Below are positions 7,332 through 15,531 of a DNA stretch of 64,000 bases, piece after piece; within the stretch, counting starts at the first letter, position 1, and each line of letters begins with the position of its first letter. This stretch comes from Gluconacetobacter diazotrophicus PA1 5 (lineage in GTDB: Bacteria; Pseudomonadota; Alphaproteobacteria; Acetobacterales; Acetobacteraceae), in contig NC_011365.1 in the NCBI RefSeq assembly GCF_000021325.1, positions 3,438,001 through 3,502,000 of the forward strand, given 5' to 3'. A model generated the notes under the pieces. It had not been told where the DNA came from. It worked only from the letters and a program-made list of their open reading frames with translations, and searched no databases. The position numbers were made by a program, and so were the translations under genes.

Positions 7332-8435
7332 ATGGATCAGATGGGCAGTCGATCCGCGTGGGGATTGTCGCGCCGCCGGGTGCTGATCGCAGGGGCGGGC
7401 GCGGGGGGCGCGGCCGCGCTGGCGGGCGGGCTGGCGGTGCGCCACCGGCTGCATCATCAGGCGGTCACTCATCACAAGGTGCTGCCCGACGGGCGTTTCC
7501 GCCGGCTGGCGCTGTCCTGGCCGTCCTCGAACATGCTGGTCTTCGCGGTGGCGCGGCAGCATTTCTTTGCCGCCTACAATCTGGACGTGGCGCTGGTCGG
7601 CGGTGCGCGCAGCGGGCGGGCCGCCATTGCCGACATGGTTGCCGGCCGGGCGGTGGGCGCGGCATCCCCGATCCTGACCTGGCTGGACGTGATGCGGCTG
7701 GGGGGAGTCCAGGCTCGTCTGGTCAGCGGCCTGCAATCCGGCACCTTCCGTTTGCTGGTCCGGCGCAAGCTCAAGGTCGTGCGGCTGGACGGCATCGCGG
7801 GGCTGCGAATCGCGGTAGTGGATCAGGACATGGCCGACCGGCTGTTCTTCTCGGTCATGATGCGGCGCAAGGGAATCGACCCCGAGGCATCGGTGCGCTG
7901 GGTCACCCTGCCACCCGAACAGGCGATGGATGCCGCCCGGGCGGGCGAGATCGACGCCGTGGCCGCGCACGACCCGCTGGCGTGGCAGTTGCTGCACGGG
8001 ACGGATTCGCCGTTCTTCGAACTGGCCAACAGCACGACGGGTCATTACGGCGAGCGTGCCAACCTGGCGCTGGGCCTGTCGGATTCGCTGCTGCAGTCCG
8101 ATCCGGCGGCGGCGGCGGCATTGGTCATGGCCCTGCGCGCGGCGTCGGACTGGATCAAGGCCCATCCCGACCAGGCGGCCAGCCTGATGACGGGGCAGAT
8201 TCCGGGCATGGAGACCGGCGACATCCTGTCCATGCTGCGGCACGAGACATTGGGCATCAGCCCCGTGGGGAACGACCTGCGGGTGCAGGTGGCGCAATAT
8301 GTGGATGAAATGAAGCTGCTGGGCCGCGTGCCCGATACGGTCGGATCGTCGGCCTATGCCAGGCGGGTCTGCGCCAATGCCCTGGTCACCGATACGCCCG
8401 CCGCGCTGTGGCCGCAGGCGGTCGGGCCCACATAG
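7332..8435 (+). CDS. Tat-exported SsuA/NMT1-like substrate-binding protein, orphan
   Basis: This 367-residue periplasmic binding protein resembles the nitrate/sulfonate/taurine/thiamine-precursor class. The N-terminus carries a twin-arginine signal, LSRRRVLIAGAGAGGAAALAGG, at residues 12-33. A two-lobe fold follows, with the class motifs DMVAGRAVGAA near 95, G-L-R-I-A-V near 155 and DAARAGEIDAVAAHDPLAW near 195. No permease or ATPase lies next to it, so it serves a transporter encoded elsewhere or acts as a sensor. It is convergent with the Rieske-less oxygenase gene, with 9 nt between stops. Ligand unknown. Confidence 0.8.
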   Translation: MDQMGSRSAWGLSRRRVLIAGAGAGGAAALAGGLAVRHRLHHQAVTHHKVLPDGRFRRLALSWPSSNMLVFAVARQHFFAAYNLDVALVGGARSGRAAIADMVAGRAVGAASPILTWLDVMRLGGVQARLVSGLQSGTFRLLVRRKLKVVRLDGIAGLRIAVVDQDMADRLFFSVMMRRKGIDPEASVRWVTLPPEQAMDAARAGEIDAVAAHDPLAWQLLHGTDSPFFELANSTTGHYGERANLALGLSDSLLQSDPAAAAALVMALRAASDWIKAHPDQAASLMTGQIPGMETGDILSMLRHETLGISPVGNDLRVQVAQYVDEMKLLGRVPDTVGSSAYARRVCANALVTDTPAALWPQAVGPT

Positions 8436-8444
8436 GGCGGGATA

Positions 8445-9311
8445 TTACAGACTATCCGTGGTGCCGTAGCGGACGCGTTTTTCCTTCAGCCATCTGCGAT
8501 AGGCGACCGAGAGCGAATCCGCCCGGGTCGGGATTTCCGCGCGGGGGTCCAGCGGCAGCAGGCGGGGGCGCTGGTTTTCCAGGATGATCCGGTCCTGCAG
8601 GAAGATCCGCTGCTGGAACTGGATCAGGTCCGCCTGGGGCGAGGTCTCGTCGATCAGGAACATGACCGGGTGCGCGCGGCATCGATCGGGCGCCGTGGGC
8701 TGGACGAACAGGGCGATGACGTCGGGGCGCACCGGATCGTTGGGGCACGTCTTGTACAGCAGCGTCACGAAGGGCGAGGCGACGCGGTAGATATAGCGCG
8801 TCTCCAGCCCCGTCAGGGCGGACAGGGCGGCCCGGGGCTGGTGGAACGCGCAGTCGGTGGCCCAGACCTCGTCCACGTCGCGGCGCCATTCGGTGTGGTA
8901 GCGCGCGACCTCGGTCTGCGGTTCGGCCCCCAGGATGTTGGTGTGGACGAAGGGAAAATGCGCCAGGTCGAGGAAGTTCTCGACCACGCGCAGGCCCGAG
9001 GCCCCGACATCGACCGAGCCGCAGCACACCAGTCGGCGGTCGGATTCCCTGGTCTCGGGGATGGCGACCGGTGCGTCGGGCGGCGTGCCCAGGCTGGTCC
9101 ACAGGCAGCCATGGCGTTCGGCGACCGGCAGGGGCGCGTCCCGACCCTCGGCCCGTACCTGGATCGCGCCGTCGGCCCCGCGATGGATCGCAAGCGCCGT
9201 GCCCAGCAGGGTGGTGCGCGGGGGCGGTGCGTCCAGGAAGCCGATGGCGTACCAGGCGTCCAGCACCGCGCGGTCGTCGGCGTCCACGTCAGGGAACGAG
9301 CGTGACGTCAT
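8445..9311 (-). CDS. Rieske-less non-heme iron oxygenase catalytic subunit, NdmC-like
   Basis: These 288 residues form the catalytic half of a VanA/NdmA-type oxygenase (aromatic ring-hydroxylase alpha subunit or O/N-demethylase). The mononuclear iron site is intact: N112, D115, H118 and H123 in ENFLDLAHFPFVH, and a distal Asp candidate D240 in FLQDRIILENQ. The N-terminal region is the oddity. Strand AIHRGADGA (41-49) jumps within about 15 residues to AERHGCLWTSLG (64-75), so the CxH...CxxH loop of a normal Rieske domain is absent. The caffeine N7-demethylase subunit NdmC is known to lack its Rieske domain in the same way. The ATG at 9311 has GGAGG 5 nt upstream. It is the last gene of the transporter operon. 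The substrate is inferred to be an N-methylated purine or related heterocycle. Confidence 0.8.
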   Translation of the reverse strand: MTSRSFPDVDADDRAVLDAWYAIGFLDAPPPRTTLLGTALAIHRGADGAIQVRAEGRDAPLPVAERHGCLWTSLGTPPDAPVAIPETRESDRRLVCCGSVDVGASGLRVVENFLDLAHFPFVHTNILGAEPQTEVARYHTEWRRDVDEVWATDCAFHQPRAALSALTGLETRYIYRVASPFVTLLYKTCPNDPVRPDVIALFVQPTAPDRCRAHPVMFLIDETSPQADLIQFQQRIFLQDRIILENQRPRLLPLDPRAEIPTRADSLSVAYRRWLKEKRVRYGTTDSL

Positions 9312-9322
9312 CAAGTCCTCCG

Positions 9323-10261
9323 TTATCGCACGTCGCGGTGGTAGGGGACGCCCAGCGCCGCCGGGGCCGCCATGATGCGGCGCATGCGATGCCAGGCCAG
9401 GACCGGGACGATGATGAACGCGATCGTGCCCAGATAGGGCAGCATGTTCAGGAAGGCCGGCGCGACCGGCCAGTTCCGCGCCTGCCCCACATAGGACAGC
9501 GCGGTGATCAGCCCGAACAGCAGGCCGGACAGCGTGGCGCTGAACGGCCGGTAGCCGGCGAAGATGACCAGCGCCAGGGCGATCCAGCCCCGGCCCGCGA
9601 CCAGGCCCTCGGACCAGACGGGAATATAGGTCAGGGTCAGGTAGCCGCCCGCCGCCCCGGCCAGGGCGGCGCCCAGCGTGACGTACCAGAAGCGCATGGC
9701 GGTGACGGGAATGCCCGCCGCGTCCGCCGCCGCCGGGTTTTCGCCCACCGCCCGCATGTTCAGCCCGTGCCGGGTATGGAACATCACCCAGTGCGCCAGC
9801 GCCGGCAGGACCAGATAGATCAGGTAGACCGGCAGGTTCTGCCCGAAGAAGGCCGGCCCGATCACCGGCAGGGACGACAGGCCCGGCACCGGCGCGCGGC
9901 CGAACGTGGCGGGGGACGGAATGCCGGCGTAATCGTGCCCGATGGTCGCGGACAGGCCCAGCCCCAGGAAGGTGACCGCCAGTCCGCACAGCACCTGGTT
10001 GGCGCGGATGACGACGGCGCCGAAGGCGAAGACCATGCCCCCCGCCGCCCCGGCCAGGGTGGCGGCCAGCAGGCCCAGCCAGGGATGCGGCGTGGCCACC
10101 ACCGTGATGATGGCGACGACGGCGCCCAGGGACATCAGCCCCTCGACCCCCAGGTTGGTGACGCCCACCCGTTCGGCCAGGACCTCGCCCAGCGCCGCCA
10201 GGGCCAGGACGCCCCCGGCCAGGACCGCGGTGGTCAGCATGCCGGTCAGCAGCGCGATCAT
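9323..10261 (-). CDS. Nucleoside-type ABC transporter permease (second)
   Basis: This is a 312-residue permease of the BPD_transp_2 family, the shorter of the pair found in BMP/nucleoside importers (NupQ/YufQ type). About nine hydrophobic segments are visible. VTNLGVEGLMSLGA at ~33-46 and MRAVGENPAAADAAGI at ~185 are hallmarks of these permeases. Its ATG overlaps the stop of the preceding permease by 4 nt (ATGA), and the oxygenase gene begins 11 nt after its stop. It should form the heterodimeric membrane channel with the upstream permease. Specificity for nucleosides or purine-like compounds is inferred from family. Confidence 0.92.
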   Translation of the reverse strand: MIALLTGMLTTAVLAGGVLALAALGEVLAERVGVTNLGVEGLMSLGAVVAIITVVATPHPWLGLLAATLAGAAGGMVFAFGAVVIRANQVLCGLAVTFLGLGLSATIGHDYAGIPSPATFGRAPVPGLSSLPVIGPAFFGQNLPVYLIYLVLPALAHWVMFHTRHGLNMRAVGENPAAADAAGIPVTAMRFWYVTLGAALAGAAGGYLTLTYIPVWSEGLVAGRGWIALALVIFAGYRPFSATLSGLLFGLITALSYVGQARNWPVAPAFLNMLPYLGTIAFIIVPVLAWHRMRRIMAAPAALGVPYHRDVR

Positions 10262-11343
10262 GGCGTGGACTCCGCACGGGTGGGGCCGGCAGGAGCGGCG
10301 GCCGGGCGGCTGGAGACGGGGCGGTAATGGGCCAGTTCGTCGCCGATGGCGATGGCGAACAGAACCAGCCCGGTGATGGCCAGCACCGCCGATGCCGTCA
10401 GTTGCTGCGTCTGCAGCACGATGCCGGAATCCAGGATGAAGGCCATCAGCAGCGCCGCCGGCAGCACGTTCAGGCACGATCCCCGTGCCAGCACCGCGAC
10501 CACGATGCCGAAATAGCCGAAATTGTTGGCCAGTCCCCCCTGAAGCCGATGGACGGTGCCCGCGACCTCGAACACCCCCGCCAGGGCGGCCAACCCGCCC
10601 GAGAGCAGCATGACCGCCACGATGCGCGCCCGGACCGGGATGCCGGCATAACGCGCGGCCTGTTCGTTCGCGCCGCTGATCGTGACCTGATAGCCCCAGC
10701 GTGTGCGCGCCATGACCGCCGCCAGCACCAGGACGATGGCCAGCGCCACCGGAAAGCCCCAATGCACGACGCCCCACAATTCGGGGACCTGCACCGGCAG
10801 CCGTCCCGTGGAGGCCAGCGCGCCGGTCACCCGGTCATGCCACGGCCCGACCGCCAGATAGGTGGTCAGCAATCCGGCGACGAAATTCAGCAGCAGGGTG
10901 GTGATGATCTCGTTCACGCCGGCATAGGCCCGGGCCAGGGTCGGGACCAGGATCCACGCCATGCCGCACAGGATGCCGCATACCGTCATCAGCGGCAGGA
11001 TGATGATCGCGGGCCCGGGCACGAAAAGGCCGATTCCCGCCGCCCCGATGGCGCCGGCATAGAACTGGCCCTCGGCCCCGATATTCCAGATGCCGATGCG
11101 CCCGGTGACGGTGACGGCGGCGCCGGTCAGCACCAGCGGGGTCATGAACAGGGCCAGGTCCTCCAGCCCGAAGCGCGACCCCACGGTGGAGCGCACCACC
11201 AGGTCGGCCAGCAGACGCGGGTCGCGCCCCGACAGGGCCAGGAACAGGGTGGTGACCAGCAGCGCGGCGACGACCGCGCCCGCGCGCCAGGCCAGCAGGC
11301 GCCCGGGCGCCACGGTGGGCAGGCGTTGCAGCTTGCCGGCCAT
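10258..11343 (-). CDS. Nucleoside-type ABC transporter permease (first)
   Basis: This is a 361-residue permease of the same BPD_transp_2 family (NupP/YufP type, the longer partner). The conserved cytoplasmic region IGAEGQFYAGAIGAAGIGL (~88-106) and NEIITTLLLNFVA near 143 identify it. About ten membrane segments follow a short basic N-terminus. The start overlaps the ATPase stop by 1 nt (TGATG), and the stop overlaps the next permease start by 4 nt, so these genes are translationally coupled. Confidence 0.92.
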   Translation of the reverse strand: MAGKLQRLPTVAPGRLLAWRAGAVVAALLVTTLFLALSGRDPRLLADLVVRSTVGSRFGLEDLALFMTPLVLTGAAVTVTGRIGIWNIGAEGQFYAGAIGAAGIGLFVPGPAIIILPLMTVCGILCGMAWILVPTLARAYAGVNEIITTLLLNFVAGLLTTYLAVGPWHDRVTGALASTGRLPVQVPELWGVVHWGFPVALAIVLVLAAVMARTRWGYQVTISGANEQAARYAGIPVRARIVAVMLLSGGLAALAGVFEVAGTVHRLQGGLANNFGYFGIVVAVLARGSCLNVLPAALLMAFILDSGIVLQTQQLTASAVLAITGLVLFAIAIGDELAHYRPVSSRPAAAPAGPTRAESTP

Positions 11344-12944
11344 CAGGCGGTTCCTCCCTTTGGTGCGGAATCCGGCCGGCCCGCGCGGCCGCCCATCAGC
11401 AGCCCCAGCGTTTCCATGTCCGCCGTCGCGGCGTCGATGGTCGCCATCAGGCGGCCGTGGAACAGCACGCCGATGCGGTCGGCCACGTTCAGCAGTTCCT
11501 CCAGATCCTCGGACACCAGCACGATGGCCACCCCCTGGTCGCGCAGGTCGGTCAGGTAGCGCAGCACGGTCGCGATCGCCCCGATATCCAGGCCCCGGCT
11601 GGGATAGGCCGCCACCAGCACCCGGCGGGCGATGCGGATTTCCCGCCGGGCCACCAGGCGCTGCTGGTTGCCGCCGGACAGGTTGCGGATCGGCATGGCA
11701 TAATCGGGAATGCGCACCTCCGCCGCCCCGGCCAGGTCCCGCGCCAGGGCTTCGGCGGCGCGCGGGTCGTACAGCCCGCGTCGCCCGATCGGCGGGCGGT
11801 CATATTCGCGCAGCGCCATGTTGTCGGTGATGCCCAGCGACGGTGCCAGGCCGCTGCGCAGCCGGTCCTCGGGGATATGGCCGATGCCCGCGTGGGCGAA
11901 GGCGGCGGCGTCGGCCGCGCGGACCGGTGCGCCGTCCAGCAGGATCTCGCCCGCCGTGGGCGGCAGCATGCCGGTCAGCACCTGGGTCAGTTCGCGCTGG
12001 CCGTTGCCGGCGACGCCGGCAATGCCCAGGATCTCGCCGCCATGCAGGTCCAGCGTCACGTCGCGAAGGGTCTCGATGCCACGCGCGTCGCGGCAGGTGA
12101 CGCCGCGCAGGCGCAGCACCGGGGCAGGGGCGATCGCGGCGCCGCCGGGTGGGCGGGCCCGCATGTCACGGCGTACGATGTCGCGCCCGACCATGGTGGC
12201 GGCCAGTCCCGCCGGGGTGCACTCCGCTGTCGGGTACGTGCCGATCCTGCGCCCGGCGCGCAGGATGCTGATCCGGTCCGAGATGTCCATGACCTCGTCC
12301 AGCTTGTGGCTGATCAGGATGACGGCGTTGCCCTGGGCGCGGAAGGCGCGCAGCGCGCGGAACAGGTCCCGCGCCTCGGCCGGCGTCAGTACGGCGGTCG
12401 GTTCGTCCAGGATCAGCAGCCGGGCCTGGCGGGCCAGCACGCGCAGGATTTCCACCCGCTGCTGCTCGCCCGCCGACAGGTCGCCCACCCGCGCGTCGGG
12501 CCGCACGGGAACGCCGAACCGGTCCGACAGCGCGCGGGTGCGCGATTCCAGGATGGCGGCCGAGGCGCGGGCCGGCGTGTCCCGCCAGCCCAGATGGATG
12601 TTTTCCGCGACCGTGAAGGCCGGGACCAGCTTGAAATGCTGGTGAACCATGCCGATTCCCGCCCGGATCGCATCCTGCGGCGAGGCGAAATGCTGACCGT
12701 AGCCATCCAGCACGATTTCGCCCGCATCGGGTTGGTAGATGCCGGTGACGACGTTCATCAGCGTGGACTTGCCCGCGCCGTTTTCGCCCAGCAGGGCATG
12801 GATTTCGCCGGGCCGGACATCCAGGCTGACATCCTGGTTCGCGATCACGCCGGGAAAATACTTGGAAATGCCCTGCAATTGCAGGATCGGCGGTGTGCCG
12901 GGCGCGACCGGCGGCGGTCCGTCGGCAAGCAGGGAGTCAGTCAA
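11343..12944 (-). CDS. Nucleoside-type ABC transporter ATPase, two nucleotide-binding domains
   Basis: This 533-residue tandem ATPase energises the importer (NupO/RbsA-like). Domain 1 has Walker A GENGAGKST at 53-61, signature LSAGEQQR and Walker B LLILDEPTAV. Domain 2 has a degenerate P-loop region (GIAGVAGNGQREL, no GKS/T), signature LSGGNQQR and AAYPSRGLDIGA, as is normal in this family, where one site is hydrolytically weak. It overlaps the end of the binding-protein gene by 8 nt and the first permease by 1 nt. The transporter set is complete: binding protein, double ATPase and two permeases. Confidence 0.94.
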   Translation of the reverse strand: MTDSLLADGPPPVAPGTPPILQLQGISKYFPGVIANQDVSLDVRPGEIHALLGENGAGKSTLMNVVTGIYQPDAGEIVLDGYGQHFASPQDAIRAGIGMVHQHFKLVPAFTVAENIHLGWRDTPARASAAILESRTRALSDRFGVPVRPDARVGDLSAGEQQRVEILRVLARQARLLILDEPTAVLTPAEARDLFRALRAFRAQGNAVILISHKLDEVMDISDRISILRAGRRIGTYPTAECTPAGLAATMVGRDIVRRDMRARPPGGAAIAPAPVLRLRGVTCRDARGIETLRDVTLDLHGGEILGIAGVAGNGQRELTQVLTGMLPPTAGEILLDGAPVRAADAAAFAHAGIGHIPEDRLRSGLAPSLGITDNMALREYDRPPIGRRGLYDPRAAEALARDLAGAAEVRIPDYAMPIRNLSGGNQQRLVARREIRIARRVLVAAYPSRGLDIGAIATVLRYLTDLRDQGVAIVLVSEDLEELLNVADRIGVLFHGRLMATIDAATADMETLGLLMGGRAGRPDSAPKGGTA

Positions 12945-14079
12945 GGCCGCTGACTCCTTCCACCGACCAGTCCCACTGATAGATCAGCGCATCGTCCATC
13001 ACCGTGCCGGCCGGCACGCGCAGCCGTCCGGCGGCATCGCGGATCGGGCCGCGGAACGGGTTGTACCCCGCCATGATCCGCGCGCGCATCGCATCGGCCT
13101 GGGCGGCGACGGCGGGTGGGACGGTCCGCCCCCAGGCGTCGCGGTCCACGCCCTGGCCCAGCGTCAGGAAATGCCCCTGCGGCTGCCAGGTGCCGGCCAG
13201 GCGCGCGCGGACCTGTTCCACATAATAGGCGCGGAAATCCAGCATCACCGAGCTGATATAGGCATCGGGCCCGTACTGGCGCATGTCGGTGTTCCACATC
13301 GCCGCCTTGATGCCGCGCTGCTGCGCCACGCGCAGATATCCGGGGTCGTCCATGATGCCGCACAGGAAGTCGCAGCCATTTTCGACCAGCGCGGTGCCGG
13401 CCTGGGTGGCGGCCTGCGGGTCGAACCAGGCGTTGATCGAAATCGCCTGCAATGTCGCGGCAGGGTTGACCGAGCGCGCGCCCAGCAGCACGGCGTTGGC
13501 CCCGGCATAGACCGAGGGAATGGGAAACGACCCCACGAAGCCCAGCCGGTTCGTCCTGGTCATCAGCCCGGCGGCGATGCCGATGACGTAGCTGGCATAC
13601 CAGTGGGTCAGGTAATACCAGCCCAGGTTGCCGGTGACGTTGTGCCCGTCGCATTCCATGAAGGCGACGCCGGGCGCGCGGTCCGAGACATCACGGATGA
13701 AATCACCGTAGTCCGAGGTCGCGATGACCATCTGCGCGCCCTCGGCCACGAACTGGCGGAAGATGCGCGTGGCGTCGGCGGAATAGGGAATGCTCTCGAC
13801 ATACACGGTCCGCAGGCGCGGGAAGGCGGCGCGCACGGCCTGCACCCCCTGGTCGTGCGCCGCCGTCCAGCCCCCGTCCGTAACCGGACCGGTATGGCCG
13901 AATGCGACCAGCGCATCGACCTCGGCGATGGGCGGCAGAAGGGGCGGGCGGGATTGCGCCAGCAGGGCCGGCGGGCGCAGCAGCCCTGTGCCCGCCGCGC
14001 CGGCCGCCAGCCCCAGGAAATGTCGTCGCAGATGGTGTCGCGTCGCCGGATGCCGCCCCCGCGGCCCGTGCGTGGTCAT
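12937..14079 (-). CDS. BMP-family (nucleoside-type) periplasmic binding protein
   Basis: This 380-residue exported binding protein of the basic membrane protein/PnrA family normally binds purine nucleosides or related ligands. The N-terminus HHLRRHFLGLAAGAAGTG looks like a Tat or Sec signal. The mature part begins near residue 45 and shows VTDGGWTAAHDQGVQAV, typical of the family (usually D-x-S-F/W-N-x-x-x-x-x-G). G-N-L-G-W-Y-Y-L and FVGSFPIPSVYAGANA follow. The ATG at 14079 is preferred over a further-upstream frame because of the signal sequence. It sits 99 nt downstream of the nicotinamidase stop and overlaps the ATPase gene. Confidence 0.88.
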   Translation of the reverse strand: MTTHGPRGRHPATRHHLRRHFLGLAAGAAGTGLLRPPALLAQSRPPLLPPIAEVDALVAFGHTGPVTDGGWTAAHDQGVQAVRAAFPRLRTVYVESIPYSADATRIFRQFVAEGAQMVIATSDYGDFIRDVSDRAPGVAFMECDGHNVTGNLGWYYLTHWYASYVIGIAAGLMTRTNRLGFVGSFPIPSVYAGANAVLLGARSVNPAATLQAISINAWFDPQAATQAGTALVENGCDFLCGIMDDPGYLRVAQQRGIKAAMWNTDMRQYGPDAYISSVMLDFRAYYVEQVRARLAGTWQPQGHFLTLGQGVDRDAWGRTVPPAVAAQADAMRARIMAGYNPFRGPIRDAAGRLRVPAGTVMDDALIYQWDWSVEGVSGLD

Positions 14080-14178
14080 ACCTGACCTGGAACGGTCATG
14101 TCTTCGTCTTCCCCCACTCGATGCCCGGGCCGGTCCCACCCGGCGCCGGGCGTTCCCCCGGTATGGTCGATCCCCCCC

Positions 14179-14769
14179 TTACTGTCCCGCCAGTTCGGCG
14201 GACCGGACACGCAGGATATCGTGCCGCGCCAGGGCCTGCCATGTGGCGTCGGGGTCGGGATCGATCCCACGGCAGGCATCTTCGACCACGATCGTTTCAA
14301 AACCAAGGGCTTTCGCGTCGATGGCGGTGAAGGCCACGCAATAATCCAGCGCCAGGCCGGCGATGAAGATTCGCGTGATCCCCAGCCCCCTCAGCCAGTC
14401 CTCCAGCCCCGTACGGGTGGTCCGGTCGTTGTCGAGGAAAGCGGAATAGCTGTCGACGTCCTGCGCGCGGCCCTTGCGGATCACCAGGCCGATCCGCGTC
14501 TGGTCCAGCGACGCCGCCAGCTCCGCGCCCGGGGTGCCGGCGACGCAATGCTGCCGCCAGGGGCCGGGCGGCCGGGCGGTGGCGAAGGATGCATGACCGT
14601 GCGGGTGCCAGTCCTGGCTGGCCGCCTGCTGGCCGAAGGGCAGGCGCGTCAGGTGGTTGATGACGGGAATGACGGCGTCCCCCTCGGGCACCGGCAGCGC
14701 GCCGCCGGGCAGGAAATCGTTCTGCAGGTCGATGACCAGAAGGGCATCATGCGCGGTCACGTGGATCAC
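14179..14769 (-). CDS. pncA: Nicotinamidase/pyrazinamidase
   Basis: PncA hydrolyses nicotinamide to nicotinate and ammonia for NAD salvage. The 196 residues have all catalytic elements of the family: Asp in LLVIDLQNDF, metal site DWHPHGHASF, H-C-V-A-G-T-P-G-A-E, catalytic Lys in VIRKG and nucleophilic Cys in GLALDYCVAFTAIDA. The start is GTG at 14769, supported by GAGGAGG 7 nt upstream. It is the first gene on the minus strand of the transporter/oxygenase locus and diverges from the Rieske-GST pair with 90 nt between. Its place here may mean the imported compound is a nicotinamide derivative, or it may simply be a neighbour. Confidence 0.93.
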   Translation of the reverse strand: MIHVTAHDALLVIDLQNDFLPGGALPVPEGDAVIPVINHLTRLPFGQQAASQDWHPHGHASFATARPPGPWRQHCVAGTPGAELAASLDQTRIGLVIRKGRAQDVDSYSAFLDNDRTTRTGLEDWLRGLGITRIFIAGLALDYCVAFTAIDAKALGFETIVVEDACRGIDPDPDATWQALARHDILRVRSAELAGQ

Positions 14770-14804
14770 GGTCGGGCCTCCTCGCGCGGGGCGGTTTCGA
14801 GACA

Positions 14805-14820
14805 GGGATGGCACGATCCC
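14805..14820. promoter_or_regulatory. Possible operator between divergent Rieske and pncA genes
   Basis: GGGAT-N6-ATCCC is a perfect 5-bp inverted repeat in the 90-bp divergent intergenic region that should hold both promoters. It is a plausible binding site for a shared regulator, but the arms are short and GC-rich and no second copy is seen. Confidence 0.2.
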
Positions 14821-14859
14821 GCCCGCCGGGCTATCGGAAGATAAAGGGGATGGAGAGGC

Positions 14860-15531
14860 ATGCGCATGGCGGGGGATCGGGGCGGCGGATGGTATCCGCT
14901 GATGCTGTCGGCGGATCTGGAGCCCGGCACCGTGGCCGGCTGCATCCTGCGGGGCCGTGAACTGGCGGTCTGGCGGGACGGGGCGGGGCAGGCGCATGTC
15001 TGGGACGATCGCTGCCCGCATCGCGGCATGCGGCTGAGCCTGGGATTCGTGCGCGAGGGCACGCTGGCCTGCCTGTATCACGGCTGGCGCTTCGGGGCCG
15101 GGGGGCGCTGCGTGCATATCCCCGCCCATCCCGACCTGACGCCCGCCGCCACGATCCGTGCCGCGCCGTTGCGGGCGGTGGAACGTCACGGCCTGGTCTG
15201 GACGGCGCCGGAGGACGGCGAAAGCAGCGCCCCGCAGGACGATCCGGCGATGGACGCCGTGGAGTGGACGCCCGTGCGTTCGCTGCGCATCGACGCCCCC
15301 TGGGGGAACGTGGCGACGGCGATCGGGATGCCGGACGGATGCCGGGTGGCGGTGCTGGACCGTGACGTCGCTGGGCCCGTGCTGGCCGCGATCCTGCCGG
15401 TGGATGGCACGCGCTGCATGCTGCACCTGCTGGCGGGTGGTCCGGCCGACCGGGGCGGCGACCGGGGCCGGCTGCACGATCTGGCCGACTGGGCGCAGGA
15501 TGTGTGCCGGCGGATGGAGGAAACGGCATGA
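14860..15531 (+). CDS. Stand-alone oxygenase-type Rieske [2Fe-2S] protein
   Basis: This 223-residue protein has an N-terminal Rieske domain of the ring-hydroxylase type, with C52-x-H54 and C71-x2-H74 separated by 16 residues (DRCPHRGMRLSLG ... ACLYHGWRFGAGG). After residue ~120 the sequence continues about 100 residues without the D-x2-H-x4-H mononuclear iron motif or any FMN/NAD reductase domain. It therefore has what the NdmC-like protein lacks and lacks what that protein has. In caffeine N7-demethylation the extra Rieske domain sits on the reductase NdmD; here it is free. The ATG at 14860 (GGAGAGG just upstream) or 14866 may be used. It overlaps the GST-fold gene by 4 nt (ATGA). Confidence 0.85.
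   Translation: MRMAGDRGGGWYPLMLSADLEPGTVAGCILRGRELAVWRDGAGQAHVWDDRCPHRGMRLSLGFVREGTLACLYHGWRFGAGGRCVHIPAHPDLTPAATIRAAPLRAVERHGLVWTAPEDGESSAPQDDPAMDAVEWTPVRSLRIDAPWGNVATAIGMPDGCRVAVLDRDVAGPVLAAILPVDGTRCMLHLLAGGPADRGGDRGRLHDLADWAQDVCRRMEETA

Noticed and set aside
9312-10277. Apparent N-terminal extension of the oxygenase reading frame to 610 residues
   Set aside because: The extension is a Gly/Arg/Pro-rich shadow of the permease gene; a strong GGAGG before the ATG at 9311 fixes the real start.
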